From Dromaius novaehollandiae (taxonomy: Eukaryota; Chordata; Aves; Casuariiformes; Dromaiidae), in NCBI RefSeq assembly GCF_036370855.1, contig NC_088112.1, positions 16,546,469 to 16,610,468 of the forward strand: 64,000 nt of DNA, in the 5' to 3' direction. A model generated the notes under the pieces. That model was not told where the DNA came from and did no database searches. It saw nothing but the letters and a program-made list of their open reading frames with translations. Positions 61,301 through 64,000 of the stretch are shown here, piece by piece (the first letter of the stretch is position 1; every line of letters starts with the position of its first letter). Both the position numbers and the translations under genes were made by a program.

Positions 61301-62526
61301 GTAACGTATAAAGTAGCTAAAGCTCACTCTCTTTTCAAGGGGGGAGGGGAGAAGGGGGAGGAAAAAAAGGGAGTAGTGAATGCAAGCCAAGCGCACTGCT
61401 CTTTGAAACACAACCCAATACACCCAGTAGTTCTGAAAAACCTTCCCTGCTATTTATGCATATTGATGCTATTCTTCTAACTCTGCAAAGAGCCAAAGAA
61501 ATGAAGTATAACCAGCTGTGTTTACCACAAAACAATCAGCATTATCAAAAGGAACAAAAGGGATCCATACATTATGGGGAGGGGAGATAAAACACAGGAA
61601 GAGTTCAAACTGAGCTTGGTCAGGTAATTTCAGGAGAAGCCTCTGATAGCTAAATGCCAAGCTGTTCTCTGAAAAAAAAGAGATGCTATGTCACTTTCAT
61701 AGTTAATTATTTTATGAATAAAATATTTGAAACTCTATTCATTCTAATCCGGTGCAGCTGGAGTACTCCTTAGCTTCTCCAGATTTCCAGCCACCTGAAC
61801 TCAGCACTAGCAATAGGTGACTTTGTCATATTTAAGAACATTCTGTCGTATTTAAGAACATTTAAGAACATTTCACATGATGCAAAAAGTCACAAATGAA
61901 CACCTTAATTTAAAACCATTCGCACCTTTAATATCAAGCTTTGCAAAGCATTCGGGCTCACTCAGATTCCCTTAAGAACAAGGACACAGCCTTCCTTTAG
62001 CACACCAGCTTTCCTTTACGGTTAGAAACAAAACAGTTACGGGTCTATTTTGAAATATTTCCCTGCTGCAGCTCAGAACGAAGAACATTCTCCAGGCCTA
62101 GCACAACAGTCAACTTCAATTCTTTGTACACGGACTTTGTACAACCCTCCCCCGCTTCCTGTTTAGTCCTAGATAAGGATTACATTAAAGAGCAATTTCC
62201 ACATTAGAACACGCCATGAACGCAATTGTTCCACTAAGGCCCAATTAGGAGGGTGGGCACTTCCCCTGCTTCAGCCCTTGCCTCAGCTTCCAGAGGCGTT
62301 AGAGCTCCAGACAGCGCTTTCTCCCAGCCCACTTCTTCCTTTTTGTCTGGAGCCTGCAGCACCCATAAGCTTGTATTATGACATCAGGCTGATGTGAAAT
62401 CATGATGATTTCACTATGATTAAATAAGGAGCAGATAGGGCTGACAGAGCTGGCTAAGCAACGAATCTTCTAAATTGGAGAATCTTGTCAGGAGAAATTA
62501 AAGTTTCATGCAAAAACTAACTTACG
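58311..62526. other. Presumed CSNK1A1 3' flank, UTR or intron
   Basis: Composition drifts to AT-rich. No casein kinase 1 alpha coding exon was found on the minus strand: I looked for the C-terminal sequences TFDWTMLKQKAAQQ and KTKSNMKGF. A three-copy TTTAAGAACA repeat lies at 61830-61870. Small open frames resemble nothing. Confidence 0.4.
61825..61870 (+). repeat. Short TTTAAGAACA tandem repeat
   Basis: TTTAAGAACA occurs three times within 46 bp. The first two copies are embedded in a 20-bp unit GTCRTATTTAAGAACATTCT, and the third follows directly. Confidence 0.75.
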
Positions 62527-62600
62527 ATCATAGGAATATTCAGGCCGGAAGGGACTGCAGGAGGTCATCTAGCCCAACCTCCTGCTCAAAGCAGCGTCAG
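62527..62600 (-). mobile_element. CR1 LINE 3' fragment
   Basis: ATCATAGGAATATTCAGGCC, GGAAGGGACTGCAGGAGGTC, ATCTAGCCCAACCTCCTGC and TCAAAGCAG follow in order the reverse complement of the CR1 3' end, the dominant LINE of birds and other sauropsids. This is a 5'-truncated fragment of only about 74 bp with no coding capacity. The ATCATA end is at the low-coordinate side, so the element runs on the minus strand. Confidence 0.85.
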
Positions 62601-64000
62601 CTATGAATTAGACACTTTACCTCTGCTGCAATCCCCGATTTAGGAAAAGGGCCACACACAAAGCCACATGCAAGGTCCTGGAAGTTCTCAGCCAAACACT
62701 TGAACAAGCCAAGTGAAAGAACAGTCAGAACAAGGTGATAGCAGAACAGATCAACAGGTAGGCTTAAAAAAACAAAACTGTACAGGCAAATTTTAATAGA
62801 AACCAGCCTCCCCCCTCCTAAAAAGGGTCTTAAGATAGCATACACTGAACAGGCTTTACAGGATAGCAGACAAATATCTAGCTCTTTTAGAGACAGAAAA
62901 ACATTTTCAGCACCGGTGCTTCCACAGGAGAAACTAGGATATAAATTAATCATTTCTCATTACCAATATCCAACACTCAGCAGAACAGTAGGCAAGCCAG
63001 GACAATGCTCCTCAATGAAAGAGATGCTACTAATAAATGAGACCCAGAGAGCATTCTCCCCTCCTTTCAGAGCCTTTTACAGAAGAACAAAAAAGGCTCT
63101 CAATTGCTTATAATACGGCATGGCTCAAATAGGTTGAAAATAATGAACCAGCATACTGCACATATGAGCCTACCGCATTGCAAATTATGCAGGCTTTTAA
63201 AAGGTGGTGTAAGAATGCCTCTCAGAGTTGCTATAAGGAGGTTAATAATTGCTCTACCGCTGCAGATGCGGCCTGAGAGATGCTGAGAACCTACTGTCAC
63301 AGCAATGTCATTAGCAGAAACCTAGCACTTTTCAGGGAGCATGAGATTGTAGTTCTTGCACTTTATGGCCACTGTTACAACAATTGTTTGCAAAGGGTCT
63401 GGGATCTCTTGTAGAATTTTTTGGCTTTGCATCATAACAGTAGATAAGAAGAAACCTCTCGCTATAAAACCTTTGCAGAGCTGCAACTGGAAGTCAAGAT
63501 CAACATAGTTTTTAATGCTTTTTTTCGTTTTCAATGTCTTTGTTACAAACCAAATGGATTATACAGCAAACAAGTGTTCGGTGTAACAGCATGTCTTTAA
63601 GAAAGGTTGGCATCTTGTTCATTGTTCGGAACGTCTGGTGTAGGCTGGTGTAACGTTTTCTGCAAAAAAACATGACAGCTGACAGCTTCAGCTCATACTT
63701 TTAGGTAAAAGTGAACTCTATGCACATACCACGTTTGAAAGACTAAGTGGCATCCATGCTCTTTTGTACTAAAAGGCTTGCAGTTTTGAGAACTACAAAC
63801 CAATGTATCTTGACACTCCAAGTGCTGGGAAGCTTTCTTGTTTGCACTGCTTATTAAGGACATTTTTGTTTTTTGACTTTGATAACCTACTTAGATGGGT
63901 AATGTGTAAATTTAATGAACAGAGGAAATAATCTCTTCTTCCCAAACCAATGATTTTCTCCCACTTTAGAGCATCACATATCAAGGCAAGAGGACTGGTA
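62601..64000. other. AT-rich right edge, no certain gene
   Basis: By synteny this should be CSNK1A1 intron or 3' UTR on the minus strand. One splice-acceptor-like site (TTTTTTTGCAG, minus strand) precedes a short open frame at 63659-63597, but it matches no known CK1 alpha C terminus. A perfect CArG-type CCTAAAAAGG at 62817 is probably chance. Confidence 0.35.

Noticed and set aside
62817-62826. Perfect CArG CCTAAAAAGG near the right edge
   Set aside because: It is isolated in AT-rich DNA with no companion sites. About one or two perfect boxes are expected by chance in a window this size.
56900-64000. Search for CSNK1A1 coding exons on the minus strand
   Set aside because: No sequence encoding the conserved kinase or C-terminal segments was found. 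The gene is expected by synteny but its coding exons must lie beyond the window.

Overview
This window is vertebrate nuclear DNA, most likely from a bird. It has split genes with GT-AG introns, CpG-island promoters, a CR1 LINE tail, MIR-type SINE remnants, and a compact GC-rich layout typical of a small avian chromosome. The gene order matches human 5q32: GRPEL2, PCYOX1L, IL17B, then the miR-143/miR-145 locus, with CSNK1A1 expected just past the right edge. The species cannot be named from the sequence.

Layout. Bases 1-2.2 kb hold a CpG-rich stretch, a degenerate minisatellite and the GRPEL2 promoter with two ZNF143-type boxes. GRPEL2 (+, four exons, 2189-12082) has a 6.6 kb first intron and a long AT-rich 3' region containing an ancient MIR SINE. 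PCYOX1L (+, six exons, 19143-21833) starts in a CpG island. IL17B (-, three coding exons, 23653-24556) faces it tail to tail, and the two 3' ends appear to overlap.

From 24.6 to 48 kb there is GC-rich DNA without a recognisable protein gene. It has the signature of the lncRNA host (CARMN/MIR143HG in mammals) of miR-143 and miR-145: a compact CCAAT/TATA promoter near 35.4 kb, and a cluster of CArG, MEF2 and RBPJ-type sites at 41.0-41.84 kb. The hairpins lie at 48070-48171 and 48916-49001, and a poly(A) signal follows at 49347. A 30-bp-period minisatellite sits at 50.2-50.9 kb, and GC-rich noncoding DNA with long chance ORFs follows to 54.4 kb. The last 7 kb grows AT-rich and carries minus-strand poly(A) candidates, as expected for the 3' flank or 3' UTR of CSNK1A1, but I could find no casein kinase coding exon.

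Functionally, GRPEL2 is a mitochondrial Hsp70 nucleotide-exchange factor. PCYOX1L is a secreted or lysosomal FAD oxidase-like protein. IL17B is a secreted cytokine. The miR-143/145 cluster is the smooth-muscle phenotype switch, and its known regulators (SRF/myocardin, MEF2, Notch/RBPJ) all have good consensus sites upstream. I saw no novel multi-gene system. The most unusual observations are the loss of the redox cysteine in GRPEL2, the dense muscle-type regulatory module, and the minisatellite that is open in several reading frames.
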